Part shown: in pieces, positions 48,380-57,779 of the stretch
How positions within the stretch are numbered: the stretch's first letter is position 1
Layout: each line of letters opens with the position of its first letter
NCBI RefSeq assembly: GCF_040907265.1
Contig: NZ_JBFOHP010000002.1
Span: 4,216,001 to 4,280,000 of the forward strand
Direction of reading: 5' to 3'
DNA: 64,000 nucleotides
Origin: Streptomyces sclerotialus
Lineage (GTDB): Bacteria > Actinomycetota > Actinomycetes > Streptomycetales > Streptomycetaceae
Translations under genes and position numbers: made by a program
The notes under the pieces: generated by a model
The model's database searches: none
Seen by the model: only the letters and a program-made list of their open reading frames with translations
What the model was told of the DNA's origin: nothing

Positions 48380-49258
48380 TTACTTCGAGTTCTCGACCGC
48401 GTGGCCGCCGAACTGGTTCCGCAGCGCGGCGATCATCTTCATCTGCGGCGAGTCGTCCTGACGCGAGGCGAACCGTGCGAACAGCGACGCGGTGATCGCC
48501 GGCAGCGGCACCGCGTTGTCGATGGCGGCCTCGACCGTCCAGCGGCCCTCACCGGAGTCGGCCGCGTAACCGCGCAGCTTCTCCAGGTGCTCGTCGTCGT
48601 CCAGCGCGTTGACCGCCAGGTCCAGCAGCCAGGAGCGGATGACCGTGCCCTCCTGCCAGGAGCGGAAGACCTCGCGCACGTCCGTGACGGAGTCGACCTT
48701 CTCCAGCAGCTCCCAGCCCTCGGCGTAGGCCTGCATCATCGCGTACTCGATGCCGTTGTGGACCATCTTCGCGAAGTGGCCCGCGCCGACCTTGCCGGCG
48801 TGCACGGAACCGAAGTCGCCCTCCGGCTTGAGCGCGTCGAAGATCGGCTGGACCTTCGCCACGTCCTCGGCGTCGCCGCCGTACATCAGCGCGTAGCCGT
48901 TCTCCAGGCCCCACACACCACCGGAGACGCCGCAGTCCACGAAGCCGATGCCCTTGGCGCGCAGCTCCTCGGCGTGCTTCTCGTCGTCCGTCCAGCGGCT
49001 GTTGCCGCCGTCCACGACGATGTCGCCCTCGGACAGCAGCTCACCCAGCTCATCGATCGTCGCCTGGGTGGCGGCGCCGGCCGGCACCATGACCCACACG
49101 ACCCGCGGACCCTGCAGACGGTCCACCATCTCCTTGAGGCTGGACACATCCGCGAGGTCGGGATTGCGGTCGTAACCGATGACCGTGTGGCCGGCGCGGC
49201 GGATGCGCTCGCGCATGTTGCCGCCCATCTTGCCGAGACCGACGAGACCGAGCTCCAT
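48380..49258 (-). CDS. gnd: 6-phosphogluconate dehydrogenase (decarboxylating), short form
   Basis: A 292-residue enzyme of the short GndA/YqeC type rather than the 470-residue form. The N-terminal Rossmann motif is GLVGLGKMGGNM, the substrate loop is VDGGNSRWT, and the catalytic Lys is in GAGHFAKMVHNGIEYAMM. It oxidises 6-phosphogluconate to ribulose 5-phosphate and CO2 in the pentose phosphate pathway. Start ATG 49256-49258, the conserved MELGLVGLG. It is a metabolic gene inside the replication cluster; no functional link is evident. Confidence 0.94.
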   Translation of the reverse strand: MELGLVGLGKMGGNMRERIRRAGHTVIGYDRNPDLADVSSLKEMVDRLQGPRVVWVMVPAGAATQATIDELGELLSEGDIVVDGGNSRWTDDEKHAEELRAKGIGFVDCGVSGGVWGLENGYALMYGGDAEDVAKVQPIFDALKPEGDFGSVHAGKVGAGHFAKMVHNGIEYAMMQAYAEGWELLEKVDSVTDVREVFRSWQEGTVIRSWLLDLAVNALDDDEHLEKLRGYAADSGEGRWTVEAAIDNAVPLPAITASLFARFASRQDDSPQMKMIAALRNQFGGHAVENSK

Positions 49259-49384
49259 CAGAGACCCTCTTTGCACATAGTCGTTGCCCTTGTACCTGAC
49301 CTACGTCGAGCCTACGCCCGAAGGTCCGTGCACAGCTGTGGGCTCAGCCGCTCATAAGCCGCAGGTCAGCCGCGTCATCCGGGC

Positions 49385-49411
49385 GGCCGTACGGAACGGG
49401 TCCGTACGGCC
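49385..49411 (-). terminator. hairpin downstream of dnaN
   Basis: GGCCGTACGG/CCGTACGGCC, a 10-bp stem with a 7-nt loop in the dnaN-gnd gap. Confidence 0.65.
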
Positions 49412-49447
49412 GCGCGGCGTGGCCAGGAGCACCGGACGCGGGACCGG

Positions 49448-49467
49448 CCGACAGGCGCACCGGCATG
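49448..49467. repeat. copy of the dnaN 3' end
   Basis: CCGACAGGCGCACCGGCATG is identical to 49525-49544, the last codons of dnaN (MPVRLSG). The copies are 77 bp apart. Confidence 0.8.
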
Positions 49468-49519
49468 CGCGGCCTTGCGAGGGGCGACCCTCGCGCTCCC
49501 GGCCGGAGGGCCCGCGGGC

Positions 49520-50650
49520 TCAGCCCGACAGGCGCACCGGCATGATCAGGTACTTGTAGGCGTCGTCCGCCTCGGCGTCCGCGGCGGGCTTGCCGCTCAG
49601 CAGCGCGGGCTTGGTCGAGGTCGTGAACGACAGCTGGGCCACCGGCGAGTCGATCGCGGACAGGCCCTCCAGCAGGAAGCCGGGGTTGAAGGCGATCGAG
49701 ATGTCGTCGCCCTCCAGCTGCGCGTCGACGCGCTCCACAGCCTGTGCATCGTCGCTGGAGCCGGCCTCCAGGATCAACACGCCCTGCTCGAAGCTGAGCC
49801 GCACCGGGGTGTTCCGCTCCGCGACCAGCGCCACACGCTTGACGGCCTCGACGAACGGGGCGGTCTCGATCACCGCGACGGAGTTGAACTCGGTCGGGAA
49901 GAGCGTGCGGTACTTCGGCAGGTCACCCTCGAGGAGACGGGTGGTCGTCCGGCGGCCGGCCCCCTCGAAGCCGATCAGGCCCTCACCGGCACCGGAGCCG
50001 GAGAGCGCCAGGGTGACCGTGTCACCGCTGCTCAGCGACTTGGCGGTGTCCAGCAGCGTCTTGGCGGGGACCAGCGCGACCGCGGAGGCGTCCGGGCTCT
50101 CCGGCTTCCACAGGAACTCGCGGACCGCGAAGCGGTAGCGGTCGGTCGAGGCGAGCGTGACGGTGTCGCCCTCGATCTCGATGCGGACACCGGTGAGCAC
50201 CGGAAGGGTGTCGTCGCGACCGGCGGCGATGGCGACCTGGGCGGCCGCGGAGGCGAAGACCTCACCGGGCACGGTGCCGGTGGCGGTGGGCATCTGGGGC
50301 AGCGCCGGGTACTCCTCCACAGGCAGTGTGTGGAGGGTGAAGCGCGAGGAGCCGCAGACCACGGTCACTCGTACACCGTCTGTGGAGATCTCCACCGGGC
50401 GGTTCGGCAGGGCGCGGCAGATGTCGGCGAGCAGCCGGCCGGAAACGAGGACCGTGCCCTCCTCCTCGGTCTCCGCCTCCACCGAGACCCGCGCCGAGAC
50501 CTCGTAGTCGAAGCCGGAGAGGCTCAGGGAGCCGTCCTCCGCCTTCAGCAGCAGGCCCGCGAGGACGGGCACCGGCGGACGGGCCGGGAGGCTCTTGGCC
50601 GCCCAGGCCACTGCCTCCGCGAGTACATCGCGCTCCACCCGGATCTTCAC
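49520..50650 (-). CDS. dnaN: DNA polymerase III beta sliding clamp
   Basis: A 376-residue clamp with three homologous domains: it starts KIRVERDVLAEAVAWAAKSL, has the central LTGVRIEIEGDTVTLASTDRYR and ends YKYLIMPVRLSG. The C-terminal M-P-V-R-L is the signature of the ligand pocket region that binds clamp partners. It forms the ring that tethers the polymerase. GTG start with a strong AGGAGG site; the start borders oriC, and the promoter lies inside the origin. Confidence 0.98.
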   Translation of the reverse strand: MKIRVERDVLAEAVAWAAKSLPARPPVPVLAGLLLKAEDGSLSLSGFDYEVSARVSVEAETEEEGTVLVSGRLLADICRALPNRPVEISTDGVRVTVVCGSSRFTLHTLPVEEYPALPQMPTATGTVPGEVFASAAAQVAIAAGRDDTLPVLTGVRIEIEGDTVTLASTDRYRFAVREFLWKPESPDASAVALVPAKTLLDTAKSLSSGDTVTLALSGSGAGEGLIGFEGAGRRTTTRLLEGDLPKYRTLFPTEFNSVAVIETAPFVEAVKRVALVAERNTPVRLSFEQGVLILEAGSSDDAQAVERVDAQLEGDDISIAFNPGFLLEGLSAIDSPVAQLSFTTSTKPALLSGKPAADAEADDAYKYLIMPVRLSG

Positions 50651-51222
50651 CGGAAACCGCCTCCTGCTGTTGCTGGCTCTCGCCCTGCTGGCCTTCGTCG
50701 TCGGCTGGGTTGCCGGAGACCAGTCTGACGCACGCCACCGACAGCCGGTGCGGCTCGGGGTCAAGTCGGGAGGAGAGCTCGGAGACGCCCGGTCCCCAAG
50801 TTGTGCACAGCACCCGTTTCGAAACGAGTTCCCCGCTAGATATCCGTGGTCGTAGTAGTAGGGGCTGTGGAAACCGTGGACAACTGCTTTCGCGCAGGTC
50901 AGAGCCGGTTTTTTGTCCACCGTCGGCTGTGGGTGCAGCCGTGGACAACCGGGCGTCGCTGTGGACCGCCGCGCGTTGTGCACACCTGATGCACAGGGCA
51001 GGCCGGTTTCTCCCCAGTGCCGTCCCCAGTTTTACCCAGGTTCCCCACAGCCCAACCCGGCACTTTGGTGTGACCGCTTTCACTCGAGCCAGTGAGCGGT
51101 GGTGTTGCCTTGCCGAACAGTGGACAGCGGTGTGGACGAGGTGTGTACAACGCCGCTTTCCCTGTGGGCGGCCGGTGGACAGTCGGATGTGCACACTGTG
51201 GACGACCGCTTCATCCACACCC

Positions 51223-51231
51223 TGTGGATAA
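51223..51231 (-). promoter_or_regulatory. strongest DnaA box in oriC
   Basis: TGTGGATAA is an exact complement of TTATCCACA, the only fully canonical 9-mer I find within the origin; neighbours deviate by one or two bases. Confidence 0.8.
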
Positions 51232-51552
51232 GAGTTGTCCGCAATTCCACACCCCGCTGACCTGGGCTGATCTACTGTCGGACGAGCTGCTTGTGGACGC
51301 GGTCGGGATAACTCACCGGTCCCCAGGGTGTGGAAGAAAGATTCTCGCCCAATCTGTGGAGGGAAGCCGTGTCCTCGTCAGAAATCGAACAGCGGCGGGG
51401 AGTTCGGAGGCCGCCGACGCGCCCGTTCCACAGCGTGGGGACGCGTTCCGAGGGCTCCGGACCGCGCTCTGCGGCCTCCTGACGACCCTTCGGCGCACGG
51501 ACCGAGCGGCTCCGTGCGCACTGAGGGCACACAGAGGGCCTCTCAATGGCGA

Positions 51553-51585
51553 AGGGCGCTCCGGGAGTTCGTCCCGGAGCGCCCT
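51553..51585 (-). terminator. dnaA terminator
   Basis: A 14-bp perfect stem (AGGGCGCTCCGGGA and its complement) around GTTCG, 30 bp downstream of the dnaA stop on the minus strand. Confidence 0.85.
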
Positions 51586-51614
51586 GGGCGCGCCTGCGGC
51601 CGTCGCCGCGCGTG

Positions 51615-53636
51615 TCAGCCGTTCTTGATGCGGTTCGTCAGCTCGGTCACCTGGTTGTAGATGGAGCGGCGCTCCGCCATCAGCGCCCTGATCTTCCGGT
51701 CGGCGTGCATGACGGTGGTGTGGTCGCGGCCGCCGAAATGGCCGCCGATCTTCGGCAGCGACAGGTCCGTCAGCTCGCGGCAGAGGTACATCGCGATCTG
51801 CCGCGCCGTCACGAGCACCCGGCTGCGTGAGGAGCCGCACAGATCGTCCACCGTCAGCCCGAAGTAGTCGGCGGTGGCCGCCATGATCGCGGTAGCGGTG
51901 ATCTCGGGGGCCGCGTCCTCGCCGCCGGGGATCAGATCCTTCAGCACGATCTCGGTGAGGCCGAGGTCCACCGGCTGCCGGTTGAGCGAGGCGAAGGCCG
52001 TGACGCGGATCAGCGCGCCCTCCAGCTCACGGATGTTCCGCGAGATCCGGGAGGCGATGAACTCCAGTACCTCCGGCGGCGCGTTCAGCTGCTCCTGCAC
52101 CGCCTTCTTACGGAGGATCGCGATACGGGTCTCCAGCTCGGGCGGCTGGACGTCCGTGATCAGGCCCCACTCGAAGCGGTTGCGCAGCCGGTCCTCCAGG
52201 GTGACCAGCTGCTTGGGCGGCCGGTCACTGGAGAGCACGATCTGCTTGTTCGCGTTGTGCAGCGTGTTGAAGGTGTGGAAGAACTCCTCCTGCGTCGACT
52301 CCTTGCTCGCGAGGAACTGGATGTCGTCGACCAGCAGGATGTCCATGTCCCGGTAGCGCTTGCGGAACGCGTCCGCCTTGCCGTCGCGGATGGAGTTGAT
52401 GAACTCGTTGGTGAACTCCTCCGAGCTCACATATCTGACCCTGGTACCGGGGTACAGGCTGCGGGCGTAATGGCCGATCGCGTGCAGCAGGTGCGTCTTG
52501 CCGAGCCCGGACTCGCCGTAGATGAAGAGCGGGTTGTACGCCTTGGCCGGGGCCTCGGCGACGGCGACCGCCGCGGCGTGCGCGAAGCGGTTGGAAGCCC
52601 CGATGACGAAGGTGTCGAAGAGGTACTTCGGGTTCAGCCGCGCCGTGGGCTCACCGGGGCCCGTCGCCGGCGCGGGCTGCGCCGCGAGCGGGCCGGGGGC
52701 GCCGCTGGGCGCGGGGAGGCTGCTGCCCGGGCCGCCGGGCGCCGCGTGCCGGCCGGGGCCGCCCGGCTGGTGGCCGTCGGCGTCACGGTGCTGCGGCGAC
52801 TGGTCGTACGGCGGGCGCGGCGCGTCCGAGTGCGGGCGGTCGCCGCCCTGCCGGTGGTAGTCGTCGCCCCCTTGCGGACGGTAGTCGTCGGTCTGTGACC
52901 GGTAGTCGTCGTTCTGCGACCGATAGTCGCCGGGTGCCGGTTGGCCGTGCTGCTGGCGGTGGGAGGGCGGCGTCGCATAGGGGTCGCGCTCCGGAAAGCC
53001 GCCGAGCCGCTGCTGCTGCCATCCGTAGTCGTCGTGCCGCACGGAGTCGTCGGACAGGCCGGAGCGGTGGTCCTCGGAGTGCTGCGGCCAGGCGCCGGGC
53101 GCGGGCCGTGGCTGCTGGTGCTGCTGCTGATACTCGGGGTAGGCGGGGCGCACGGTGGGCAGCTCGTCGTTCTGGTGGCCGCCGTGCCGGCCGCTGCCGT
53201 GTCCACCCTGGGGTACGCCCTGTGGACCGTTTTCGTGGCCGCCCTGGTGCCCGTTCTGCCGACCGTAGCTCTGGCGGCTGTCGTAACTGTCGTACGCGTC
53301 GTGCGAGAGCTGCGGCTGCTGCGAGGGGAGGGGCTGCGGTGGCGCGGGGGGCTGGGGCGCCTCGGAGGTGTCGTCGACGGTGATCGCGATACGGATCGGG
53401 CGGCCGCACTCGTGGCTCAGTGCCTCGCCGATGAGGGGCGCGAGCCGTCCCTCCAGTACGCCCTTCGCGAATTCGTTGGGTACGGCGAGCAGCGCGGTGT
53501 CGGCGACCAGGGCGAGCGGCTGGGTCCGCTTGAGCCAGTCCTGGTCCTTGGGCTTGAGGCTGTCGCTCTCCGCCCGGAGCAGGTGGTCGAGTACCCGCGG
53601 CCACACTGCGGCAAGATCTGCAGGGACGTCAGCCAC
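51615..53636 (-). CDS. dnaA: chromosomal replication initiator DnaA
   Basis: A 673-residue protein. Domain I (residues 1-90) is the N-terminal interaction domain. Domain II is a very long low-complexity linker (about 95-330) rich in Gln/Gly/His/Asp/Tyr with DDYRSQ-type repeats, a Streptomyces trait. The AAA+ domain III has Walker [10 protein letters not shown] and [10 protein letters not shown]. Domain IV has the DnaA signature [19 protein letters not shown], which binds DnaA boxes. GTG start 53636. It is autoregulated: an exact DnaA box lies at 53743-53751 in its leader. Confidence 0.98.
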   Translation of the reverse strand: MADVPADLAAVWPRVLDHLLRAESDSLKPKDQDWLKRTQPLALVADTALLAVPNEFAKGVLEGRLAPLIGEALSHECGRPIRIAITVDDTSEAPQPPAPPQPLPSQQPQLSHDAYDSYDSRQSYGRQNGHQGGHENGPQGVPQGGHGSGRHGGHQNDELPTVRPAYPEYQQQHQQPRPAPGAWPQHSEDHRSGLSDDSVRHDDYGWQQQRLGGFPERDPYATPPSHRQQHGQPAPGDYRSQNDDYRSQTDDYRPQGGDDYHRQGGDRPHSDAPRPPYDQSPQHRDADGHQPGGPGRHAAPGGPGSSLPAPSGAPGPLAAQPAPATGPGEPTARLNPKYLFDTFVIGASNRFAHAAAVAVAEAPAKAYNPLFIYGESGLGKTHLLHAIGHYARSLYPGTRVRYVSSEEFTNEFINSIRDGKADAFRKRYRDMDILLVDDIQFLASKESTQEEFFHTFNTLHNANKQIVLSSDRPPKQLVTLEDRLRNRFEWGLITDVQPPELETRIAILRKKAVQEQLNAPPEVLEFIASRISRNIRELEGALIRVTAFASLNRQPVDLGLTEIVLKDLIPGGEDAAPEITATAIMAATADYFGLTVDDLCGSSRSRVLVTARQIAMYLCRELTDLSLPKIGGHFGGRDHTTVMHADRKIRALMAERRSIYNQVTELTNRIKNG

Positions 53637-53993
53637 AGAGCACGCTCTCTCACAGGTCCCACGAATGTGTGATTCTCAGGACGGGCGGGAAGGAATGGGA
53701 GTTCAGCCACGGTAGTCAGCTGACCCACGCGTGTTCAAGTTGTTGTCCACAGCCTGTGTACAGCGTGTCCTGTCATGGAGCCGGTTTGACCGGATGATGC
53801 GGCCGCGCGTACCGTAACCAGGTCGAGTTGTCGATGGCTGCTGCCGCCTGCCTCCGATGGGCAAAGATCGCGCCCAGCGATCGTGTAGCGGTGCACTCGG
53901 GCGTATGCGAGCTACTCGTGGGCGCACGGTGACAGCCAGTCGACGCCCCACACCTGTCTCGCAAGAGGCAACAATCTTCCCTGGAGCCCCCGA
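53637..53993. other. dnaA-rpmH divergent promoter region
   Basis: 357 bp. It contains the exact DnaA box TTGTCCACA at 53743-53751, 107 bp upstream of dnaA, consistent with DnaA autoregulation. It should contain promoters for both dnaA and rpmH; their core elements are not clear to me. No gene is seen. Confidence 0.7.
53743..53751 (+). promoter_or_regulatory. DnaA box in the dnaA leader
   Basis: TTGTCCACA, exact consensus, in the dnaA promoter region; a likely autoregulatory site. Confidence 0.75.
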
Positions 53994-54131
53994 GTGAGCA
54001 AGCGCACCTTCCAGCCGAACAACCGTCGCCGCGCCAAGACCCACGGCTTCCGCCTGCGCATGCGTACGCGTGCCGGCCGCGCGATCCTCGCGTCCCGCCG
54101 CGGCAAGGGTCGCGCCCGCCTGTCGGCCTGA
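53994..54131 (+). CDS. rpmH: 50S ribosomal protein L34
   Basis: A 45-residue, strongly basic protein: [19 protein letters not shown] at the start and RGRARLSA-like end, matching L34. GTG start. It is first in the rpmH-rnpA-yidD-yidC-jag-rsmG operon, transcribed away from dnaA. Too short to be ambiguous given position and sequence. Confidence 0.96.
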   Translation: MSKRTFQPNNRRRAKTHGFRLRMRTRAGRAILASRRGKGRARLSA

Positions 54132-54153
54132 CAGCCCGGCCTAGGTCCATGTC

Positions 54154-54546
54154 GTGCTGCCTACCGAGCATCGGCTGAGGCGGCGCGAGGACTTCGCGAC
54201 CGCGGTACGCCGGGGACGCAGGGCCGGGCGCCCGCTCCTCGTCGTCCATCTACGCAGCGGTGCAACGGACCCGCACGCAGCGGGGGAAATGGTTCCCCCG
54301 GCGCGTGCGGGTTTCGTCGTGAGCAAGGCCATCGGCAACGCCGTGGTCCGCAACAAGGTCCAGCGCCGGCTCCGCCACCTCGTACGCGACCGCCTGGACC
54401 GGCTGCCCGCCGGTAGCCTGGTGGTTGTACGAGCGCTGCCCGGCGCGGGTGATGCGGAGTACGACGCGCTCGCCCGCGATCTTGATGCCGCGCTGCAGCG
54501 CCTGCTGAGAACCCCCGGGCGGGACCCAGGAGGGGGCGCTCCGTGA
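54154..54546 (+). CDS. rnpA: ribonuclease P protein component
   Basis: A 130-residue basic protein: [20 protein letters not shown] at the N-terminus and the RNR motif [20 protein letters not shown], which contacts P RNA. It assists the RNA enzyme in tRNA 5' processing. GTG start 22 bp after rpmH; its stop overlaps the yidD GTG. Confidence 0.96.
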   Translation: MLPTEHRLRRREDFATAVRRGRRAGRPLLVVHLRSGATDPHAAGEMVPPARAGFVVSKAIGNAVVRNKVQRRLRHLVRDRLDRLPAGSLVVVRALPGAGDAEYDALARDLDAALQRLLRTPGRDPGGGAP

Positions 54547-54863
54547 AGTACCCGCTGCTGCTGTTGATCAAGTTGTACCAGTGGACCATCAGCCCCCTGC
54601 TGGGCCCGGTCTGCAAGTACTACCCGTCGTGCTCCCACTATGGCTACACGGCCATCGACAGGCACGGCGCGGTGAAAGGGACAGCGCTGACCGCCTGGCG
54701 CATCCTGCGTTGCAATCCGTGGTCGCTCGGTGGTGTCGACCATGTACCGCCCCGGAAGCATCCGGTCTGGCACCAGCGGCTGAGGAGCCGCCTGGGGGGC
54801 GGGCCCACCGTCCATGAGCCTGCCGCACAGCCCGAGACTCAGCCCAACGCCCAAGGAGCTTGA
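54543..54863 (+). CDS. yidD: membrane protein insertion efficiency factor YidD
   Basis: A 106-residue protein: [20 protein letters not shown], then the Cys motif [19 protein letters not shown] typical of YidD, then [18 protein letters not shown]. It supports YidC-mediated insertion. GTG start in a GTGA overlap with rnpA; a Gln/Pro-rich C-terminal tail extends beyond the usual 80 residues. Confidence 0.94.
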   Translation: MKYPLLLLIKLYQWTISPLLGPVCKYYPSCSHYGYTAIDRHGAVKGTALTAWRILRCNPWSLGGVDHVPPRKHPVWHQRLRSRLGGGPTVHEPAAQPETQPNAQGA

Positions 54864-54866
54864 TTC

Positions 54867-56051
54867 GTGGACACGATCCTCGGTCCTCTCTATACCGCTG
54901 TCTCCTGGATCATCGTCCAGTTCCATTCGCTGTACAGCCTGGTCTTCGACCGGAACAGCGGCGCGGCATGGGGTCTGTCCATCGTGTCGCTCGTGGTCCT
55001 GATCCGTATCTGCCTGATCCCGCTCTTCGTGAAGCAGATCAAGTCGACGCGGAACATGCAGGCGCTCCAGCCGAAGATGAAGGCGATCCAGGAGCGCTAC
55101 AAGAGCGACAAGCAGCGCCAGTCCGAAGAGATGATGAAGCTCTACAAGGAGACGGGCACCAACCCGCTCTCGAGCTGTCTCCCGATCCTGGCCCAGTCGC
55201 CGTTCTTCATCTCGCTGTACCAGGTCCTGAACCACATCGCGCAGAACAAGACCGTCGGTGTCATCGACGAGTCGCTGCTGGCGAGCGCCCAGAAGGCCCA
55301 CATCTTCGGCGCCCCGCTGTCCGTGAAGTTCATGGACTCGGCGTCCAAGGTCGAGGCGCTCGGCGCTTCCCTGACCGATGTCCGGGTCGTCACGGTCATC
55401 ATGATCGTTCTGATGTCGGCGTCGCAGTTCTACACCCAGCGCCAGCTGATGACGAAGAACGTCGACCTCACGGTGAAGACCCCGTTCATGCAGCAGCAGA
55501 AGATGCTGATGTACGTCTTCCCGGTCATGTTCGCCGTCTTCGGTATCAACTTCCCCGTCGGTGTCCTCGTGTACTGGCTGACCACCAACGTGTGGACCAT
55601 GGGCCAGCAGATGTTCATCATCCGCCGTAACCCCACTCCGGGCAGCCGGGCCTACACGGAGCGCCAGGAGCGGCTGCGCGCCAAGGGCAAGCTGAAGGAG
55701 GACCCGGCGGAGGTCGAGGCGAAGCAGGCCGTCGAGGAGGCGCGCCAGAACCGCCAGCAGCCCAAGCGCCAGAGCAAGTCCCAGCGGCAGACCGCGGCCC
55801 CGGCCGGCGGTGGCACGCAGGCCCGCACCCGGGCCGGCGCGCAGAACTCCGGCTCCACGGCCAAGGGCGGCGGGACCAAGCAGTCGCTGCAGAAGGACTC
55901 GGGCCAGAATGCGGACGCGGCGAAGAAGAACGCCGCGCAGAAGTCGCAGGGCGGCAAGGCCAAGGGCAGCACGGCCGCCGGTTCCTCCCGTAACGCCAAG
56001 TCCGGACAGCGCAAGGGCCAGCAGCGGCCCAAGCACCCGTCCAAGAAGTAG
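54867..56051 (+). CDS. yidC: membrane protein insertase YidC/Oxa1
   Basis: A 394-residue protein with transmembrane helices near residues 5-25, 36-58 ([20 protein letters not shown]), 105-130, 170-195 and 210-235. The conserved Arg region in [20 protein letters not shown] forms the hydrophilic groove. A long Lys/Gln/Ala-rich C-terminal tail (about 265-394) probably binds ribosomes. It inserts membrane proteins with or without SecYEG. It starts 3 bp after the yidD stop. Confidence 0.96.
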   Translation: MDTILGPLYTAVSWIIVQFHSLYSLVFDRNSGAAWGLSIVSLVVLIRICLIPLFVKQIKSTRNMQALQPKMKAIQERYKSDKQRQSEEMMKLYKETGTNPLSSCLPILAQSPFFISLYQVLNHIAQNKTVGVIDESLLASAQKAHIFGAPLSVKFMDSASKVEALGASLTDVRVVTVIMIVLMSASQFYTQRQLMTKNVDLTVKTPFMQQQKMLMYVFPVMFAVFGINFPVGVLVYWLTTNVWTMGQQMFIIRRNPTPGSRAYTERQERLRAKGKLKEDPAEVEAKQAVEEARQNRQQPKRQSKSQRQTAAPAGGGTQARTRAGAQNSGSTAKGGGTKQSLQKDSGQNADAAKKNAAQKSQGGKAKGSTAAGSSRNAKSGQRKGQQRPKHPSKK

Positions 56052-56063
56052 AAGGAGTTCTTC

Positions 56064-56570
56064 GTGACGGACACGACCCCTGCCGCCGAGGGCACCGACA
56101 CCCTGTCCCGGCTGGAGCAGGAGGGCGAGATCGCGGCCGACTACCTCGAGGGCCTGCTGGACATCGCGGACCTCGACGGCGACATCGACATGGACGTCGA
56201 GGCCGACCGTGCCGCAGTGTCGATCATCAGCGACTCCACCAGCCGTGACCTGCAGAAGCTGGTGGGCCGGGACGGCGAGGTGCTGGAGGCGCTCCAGGAG
56301 CTGACCCGGCTGGCGGTGCACCGGGAGACCGGCGACCGCAGCCGCCTGATGCTGGACATCGCCGGCTACCGCGCACGCAAGCGCGAGGAGCTCGCGGAGC
56401 TGGGCGCCAAGGCGGCCCAGGAGGCGAAGACCTCGGGCGAGCCGGTGAAGCTGAAGGCGATGACGCCGTTCGAGCGCAAGGTGGTGCACGACGCCGTCGC
56501 GGCGGCCGGGCTGCGCAGCGAGTCCGAGGGCGAGGAGCCCCAGCGCCGGGTCGTCGTGCTCCCGGCCTGA
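56064..56570 (+). CDS. jag: Jag/KhpB-type R3H RNA-binding protein
   Basis: A 168-residue protein: a KH domain (about residues 30-110, GRDGEVLEALQELTRLAVHR) followed by an R3H domain (AGYRARKREEL and MTPFERKVVHDAVA). The Firmicute N-terminal Jag_N domain is absent, as is normal in actinobacteria. KhpB proteins bind RNA and influence division and cell elongation. GTG start; 12 bp after yidC. Confidence 0.93.
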   Translation: MTDTTPAAEGTDTLSRLEQEGEIAADYLEGLLDIADLDGDIDMDVEADRAAVSIISDSTSRDLQKLVGRDGEVLEALQELTRLAVHRETGDRSRLMLDIAGYRARKREELAELGAKAAQEAKTSGEPVKLKAMTPFERKVVHDAVAAAGLRSESEGEEPQRRVVVLPA

Positions 56571-56596
56571 CCCTCCGGCGCTCGCGCATGTCTTCT

Positions 56597-56622
56597 GGCC
56601 CCGTCTGTTCGCAGGCGGGGCC
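56597..56622. terminator. hairpin between jag and rsmG
   Basis: An 11-bp stem (GGCCCCGTCTG/CAGGCGGGGCC, one G-T pair) with TTCG tetraloop, just after jag. Confidence 0.7.
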
Positions 56623-56702
56623 ATGTCTTGTCAGCCTTCTGCGTGGACCGGAACCCGACCGGGCACCGGCAGTATCAGCAGTTCAGAGGAAGGGCGGTAA
56701 CC

Positions 56703-57428
56703 GTGACGGAGTCAGCGGCGGAGCTTCCTGCGGCGCCTGAAGCGGCGCGGGAGATGTTCGGCGAGCGCTTCCCGGAGGCCGTACGGTACGGCGAGCTGCT
56801 CGCCGACGCCGGGGTACGGCGCGGACTGATCGGTCCGCGTGAGGTGCCGCGGCTGTGGGAGCGGCACCTGCTGAATTGCGCCGTGCTCTCCGAGGTGGTC
56901 CCCGAGGGCGTCTCGGTGTGTGACGTGGGCTCGGGCGCGGGACTCCCGGGCATCCCCCTGGCACTGGTACGCCCGGACCTGAAGATCACGCTGCTGGAGC
57001 CGCTGCTGCGGCGCACGAACTTCCTGGAGGAGGTCGTGGAGCTGCTGGGGCTGGACCATGTGACCGTGATGCGGGGCCGGGCCGAGGAAGTGATGGGCAA
57101 GATCCCCCAGGTGCATGTCGTGACCGCGCGTGCGGTGGCGCCGCTGGACCGGCTGGCCGGCTGGGGCGTGCCGCTGCTGCGGCCGTACGGGGAGATGCTG
57201 GCGCTCAAGGGCGACACCGCGGAGGAGGAGCTGAAGGGTGCCCGGGCGGCACTCAGTAAGCTCGGTGTGGTGGAGACGTCGGTGGTGCACGTCGGCGAGG
57301 GCGTGGTGGATCCGATGTCCACGGTCGTCCGCGTGGAGGTCGGCGAGAGCCCGGGTGGGGTCCGCTTCGCGGCCAAGCGCGCCAAGGCGAACCGTGCCAA
57401 CCGGGCGTCCCGGGGACGGAGGCGCTGA
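56703..57428 (+). CDS. rsmG: 16S rRNA (guanine527-N7)-methyltransferase RsmG
   Basis: A 241-residue SAM-dependent methyltransferase (GidB). SAM-binding motif I is VCDVGSGAGLPGIPLA, followed by LLEPLLRRTNFLEEVV; the C-terminus is basic. It methylates G527 of 16S rRNA, and its loss gives low-level streptomycin resistance in Streptomyces. The GTG at 56703 follows AGAGGAAGG. Confidence 0.95.
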   Translation: MTESAAELPAAPEAAREMFGERFPEAVRYGELLADAGVRRGLIGPREVPRLWERHLLNCAVLSEVVPEGVSVCDVGSGAGLPGIPLALVRPDLKITLLEPLLRRTNFLEEVVELLGLDHVTVMRGRAEEVMGKIPQVHVVTARAVAPLDRLAGWGVPLLRPYGEMLALKGDTAEEELKGARAALSKLGVVETSVVHVGEGVVDPMSTVVRVEVGESPGGVRFAAKRAKANRANRASRGRRR

Positions 57429-57466
57429 GCGGCGCACCGACCCCGAGCAGTACAGAACCAGACGCA

Positions 57467-57508
57467 GACAGGAGCGCTTTCCGTCCGCCGACGGAGGGCG
57501 CTCCTGTC
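57467..57508 (+). terminator. rsmG terminator
   Basis: A two-tier hairpin: outer stem GACAGGAGCGC/GCGCTCCTGTC (11 bp) and inner stem TCCGTC/GACGGA around CGCC. Confidence 0.8.
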
Positions 57509-57619
57509 GTGTCCGGCCGGTGGTGTCGCTCGAACCGACCAGGTCCGTGCTCCATACAAACCACCAAAACGACATAAGCCGGAGTGTCGCGGGGGAATGG
57601 GACACGGCGCTGGCATCGT

Positions 57620-57633
57620 GTTTCACGTGAAAC
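57620..57633. promoter_or_regulatory. parS: parS site upstream of parA
   Basis: Perfect GTTTCACGTGAAAC in the parAB leader; ParB bound here could affect parAB expression. Confidence 0.95.
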
Positions 57634-57779
57634 GTCGCTCCCTGCTGCATGGAATCATCAGCCGAGGTCGTGCGGCTGCCGCACCGCGTGGCCACCGACC
57701 CGGTCGGGTCACGGATGTATCCACAGAGGAGGATTCATCCACAGGAGACAGGGCCTACCTGGTTCACGGCACCGAAACC

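Larger units (their letters stand above)
50651..51614. other. oriC: oriC: chromosomal replication origin
   Basis: A non-coding region between dnaN and dnaA, packed with about 20 DnaA boxes and near-matches to TTGTCCACA on both strands from about 50800 to 51432. Examples are TTGTGCACA (50801), CGTGGACAA (50875 and 50940), TTGTCCACC (50913), TTGTGCACA (50976), TGTGGACGA (51131 and 51197), TGTGGATAA (51223, exact), TTGTCCGCA (51235) and CGTTCCACA (51424). As known for Streptomyces, most are imperfect, there is no pronounced AT-rich unwinding block, and many boxes cooperate. The last part (51440-51614) is box-poor and holds the dnaA terminator. Confidence 0.96.
57429..57779. other. parAB leader region
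   Basis: 351 bp upstream of parA. It holds the rsmG terminator (57467-57508), a parS site at 57620-57633 and two DnaA-box-like 9-mers, GTATCCACA (57717) and TCATCCACA (57735). The parAB promoters lie here; exact elements are not assigned. No gene is seen. Confidence 0.7.
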
